From Bacteroidota bacterium (GTDB lineage: Bacteria > Bacteroidota > Bacteroidia > Flavobacteriales_F > PHOS-HE28), in contig JAEYYE010000211.1 of assembly GCA_023430945.1 (NCBI GenBank), positions 1 to 8,041 on the forward strand: DNA of 8,041 bases. The letters are read 5' to 3'. The notes under the pieces are model-generated. The model was given only the letters and a program-made list of their open reading frames with translations. It did no database searches and was not told the DNA's origin. Below, piece after piece: positions 6,665-8,041 of the stretch (positions are counted from its first letter, which is position 1; each line of letters starts with the position of its first letter). A program made the position numbers and the translations under genes.

Positions 6665-6898
6665 ATGGAACTCGACCTGGTCCAATGGCCCGCGATGGTG
6701 GTGAGCATTCTTGCCGCATGGCTCGTCGCATCTTCTTCCCAAAAGCGAAGGAAGATCGGTTTCTGGACCTTCCTGTTGAGCAATGTGCTTTGGGTGATCT
6801 GGGGTTACGATGCCGGCGCACATGCGCTGATCGGGCTGCAGGTAGGCCTCGCGATCATGAATATCCGCGGCACCCAGCGCAACACGAGCGATCGGTAG
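6665..6898 (+). CDS. Small three-helix inner-membrane protein
   Basis: A 77-residue protein with three hydrophobic segments at about 6-22, 31-47 and 52-66, joined by a basic loop (SSSQKRRK, 23-30) that by the positive-inside rule should be cytoplasmic. It ends in a short polar tail after MNIRG. The pattern QWPAMV, AAWLVAS, GFWTFLLSNVLWVIWG and LQVGLAIMNIRG looks like a recurrent family of tiny bacterial membrane proteins with no assigned function; the SNVLWVIWG helix recalls half-transporters of the PQ-loop/SemiSWEET kind, but this is only a resemblance. The ATG lies just after AAAGTAG, with no strong Shine-Dalgarno. The barrel gene begins 15 bases after its stop, so the two are probably co-transcribed. 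Two overlapping long frames in this area are shadows. Confidence 0.85.
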   Translation: MELDLVQWPAMVVSILAAWLVASSSQKRRKIGFWTFLLSNVLWVIWGYDAGAHALIGLQVGLAIMNIRGTQRNTSDR

Positions 6899-6913
6899 TC
6901 TATCTTTCCCTCG

Positions 6914-7486
6914 ATGATGAGGGCGATCGTTCTCCTGCTCTTCCCATTCACTTTCACTGCTTCGGCGCAGCAGGCAGAGCACTGGCGGCACTCGTTGCGG
7001 TTGGGGATCGGCGCGGTGTTCATCACCAGCGGCGATCACATCGGCCTCGGCAATTATGGTGAGTACGCCCACTCGTTCAATGAACATATTGCGATCGTAC
7101 CGCGGATCATGAGCGTTACGGCGAATGAGCGCTTCGGTAATGAGGAATTCAACGTGGGTATTCTCGGTGGATCGATCACCGCACGTTTCACACCTTTCGC
7201 GGAATTCCATCCGGGCTTCAAGCTTGATCTTGGTCCAACGTTCCAGCGCGTGAAGTCCACGAGCACTTCAAGTGGATCGGTAAGCGGAACGCCTTGGACG
7301 ATCACACATCGTGTGCAGAATGAAAGGGAGACCTACTTCGGTGCGCTCGGTTCGCTAAGCTTCGGTGTTCTGCAGGGCGAAAGGCTGGGAGCGGGGCTGC
7401 GTCTGGAGATGATCACAAGTTTCAGGGATCGATCCATCACCAGCGAAATGCTGCAGAGCGGCATCTTCCTGAGCGTGGGATTCTGA
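6914..7486 (+). CDS. Small outer-membrane beta-barrel protein
   Basis: A 190-residue protein with a clear signal peptide: MMRAIVLLLFPFTFTASA, cleavage after A18, mature start QQAEHW. The mature 172 residues show alternating polar/hydrophobic strands with turns rich in Gly, Asn and Ser, for example RLGIGAVFIT, GILGGSITARF, GFKLDLGPTF, YFGALGSLSFGV and GAGLRLEMITSF, and the chain ends in Phe (FLSVGF), the terminal residue favoured for barrel insertion by the BAM complex. The size suits an eight-stranded barrel of the OmpA/OprF-like porin fold. A ligand or function cannot be inferred. Two ATG codons occur in a row at 6914 and 6917; either could be used. The gene converges with the PorP-like gene, with stop codons only five bases apart. 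Confidence 0.87.
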   Translation: MMRAIVLLLFPFTFTASAQQAEHWRHSLRLGIGAVFITSGDHIGLGNYGEYAHSFNEHIAIVPRIMSVTANERFGNEEFNVGILGGSITARFTPFAEFHPGFKLDLGPTFQRVKSTSTSSGSVSGTPWTITHRVQNERETYFGALGSLSFGVLQGERLGAGLRLEMITSFRDRSITSEMLQSGIFLSVGF

Positions 7487-7497
7487 TCGGATCAGAA
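7481..7497. repeat. 17-bp palindrome spanning two convergent gene ends
   Basis: TTCTGATCGGATCAGAA has 8-bp arms around a central G. The left half carries the last Phe codon and TGA of the barrel gene; the right half is the complement of the last Phe codon and TGA of the PorP-like gene. As RNA it can fold with a 6-bp stem and 5-base loop, in either direction. There is no T tract, so a role as a two-way terminator is only possible. Confidence 0.7.
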
Positions 7498-8041
7498 CTT
7501 CGGGCACGGCACCACTTTATGGCGGCGGCTCTTGTGTTTGCGCGGCCATTCGTAGATCAGGCTGATCTCGTGCGCGCCTGCCGATCGCATGGTGAGCTTG
7601 CTGATCGTGATGTCGTAGCTGTAGGTGAAGCGCAGCTGGCTTTCTGTTGAAACACCCACCATCAGGATCATTGCTTCACTATTCCCGTACCCAGGTTCGT
7701 AAGATTTCACGATCGGAAGTCCGCGGTACCAGAGACCAGCGCTCAAACGGTGGTGATCGATGTAACCGCCGAGATCGAGCTGGTCCCATTTCGCCTGGGC
7801 CTTGTAATGTCCGGCGATGGTCATCTTGGTATCGCTCCTCCTGAATTTCCGGCCGTCGAGCGGGAAAACATAGCCACTGTGTACCGAGGTGCGCATCGCT
7901 AGGCGCGATTCGCCGCTCATGAGCAGGCTCTGGTTCGGCCGGTTCAGGTGGTTCAATGAAAAACCGATCCAGAATTGTTCACTGTAGAACAATCCACCTG
8001 TGGCGATGTCGAGGTAATCGATCCCCTGCACGATGTTCATT
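7492..8041 (-). CDS. PorP/SprF family type IX secretion system membrane protein, C-terminal part
   Basis: The last 182 residues of a PorP/SprF-family protein are present; the frame is still open at the window edge. The Met at 8040 is probably internal, because the family is usually about 300 residues and this segment matches its C-terminal half. Signatures: DYLDIATGGLFYSEQFWIG then FSLNHLNRPNQSLL, a following basic VHSGYVFPL-type strand, GLWYRGLP, and the closing tail with a Lys/Arg-rich stretch and CPKF. These proteins are outer-membrane barrels that associate with the type IX secretion machinery, and SprF-type members serve export of specific giant adhesins such as SprB, usually encoded next to them. 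Here the partner, if any, would lie beyond 8041 or be the unlinked giant gene at 1-4135. It converges with the barrel gene. Confidence 0.94.
   Translation of the reverse strand, partial: MNIVQGIDYLDIATGGLFYSEQFWIGFSLNHLNRPNQSLLMSGESRLAMRTSVHSGYVFPLDGRKFRRSDTKMTIAGHYKAQAKWDQLDLGGYIDHHRLSAGLWYRGLPIVKSYEPGYGNSEAMILMVGVSTESQLRFTYSYDITISKLTMRSAGAHEISLIYEWPRKHKSRRHKVVPCPKF

Noticed and set aside
6544..6783. 79-codon minus-strand frame
   Set aside because: Most of it is antisense to the small membrane protein; the remaining C-terminal part in the spacer has no support as a gene.
6214..7062. 282-codon plus-strand frame
   Set aside because: It is Arg/His/Ala-rich low-quality sequence overlapping the membrane protein and the barrel gene in a different frame, both of which have clear signal or membrane features.
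6656..7210. 184-codon minus-strand frame
   Set aside because: It is antisense to the well-supported membrane and barrel genes and has charged, motif-free composition.

Overview
The window comes from a Bacteroidota genome, most likely an environmental member of the Flavobacteriales, with GC in the mid-50s percent by eye. The evidence is a PorP/SprF-family protein of the type IX secretion / gliding system ending in CPKF, a very large secreted protein built from GEVED, Ig-like, FnIII and CUB modules, starts without clear Shine-Dalgarno sequences, and a perfect Bacteroidota-type -7 box (TAnnTTTG) before one operon. No rRNA, tRNA, CRISPR array, transposase or integrase was seen.

Layout. Positions 1-4135 (minus) are the N-terminal 1378 codons of one giant secreted surface protein whose 3' end lies outside the window. 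It is open from its ATG to the window edge, so its length and C-terminal sorting domain cannot be seen. Positions 4136-4496 are a non-coding leader with a weak promoter candidate and a hairpin followed by T6. Positions 4497-6196 (minus) are a compact three-gene operon: small lipoprotein, DUF488 protein (GTG start overlapping the preceding stop) and a metallo-beta-lactamase-fold hydrolase with a lipoprotein-like N-terminus. Positions 6274-6492 may hold a small hypothetical gene on the minus strand. Positions 6665-7486 (plus) hold a three-helix small membrane protein and a small outer-membrane beta-barrel protein. Positions 7492-8041 (minus) are the C-terminal part of a PorP/SprF-family protein, convergent with the barrel gene.

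How the genes work together. Most products are envelope or surface proteins: a giant adhesin-like protein probably exported by type IX secretion, a PorP-like outer-membrane component of that system, a barrel protein and two probable lipoproteins. DUF488 is the only clear cytoplasmic product. The PorP-like gene is not adjacent to the giant gene, so their partnership is only possible.

I found no clear new defence or mobile system. The most notable signals are a strong excess of the palindrome CGATCG (about 28 hand-counted copies against about 2 expected), a tandem duplication of about 255 residues in the giant protein, a terminator-like hairpin in the giant gene's leader, and a 17-bp palindrome made from the two convergent Phe-stop gene ends.
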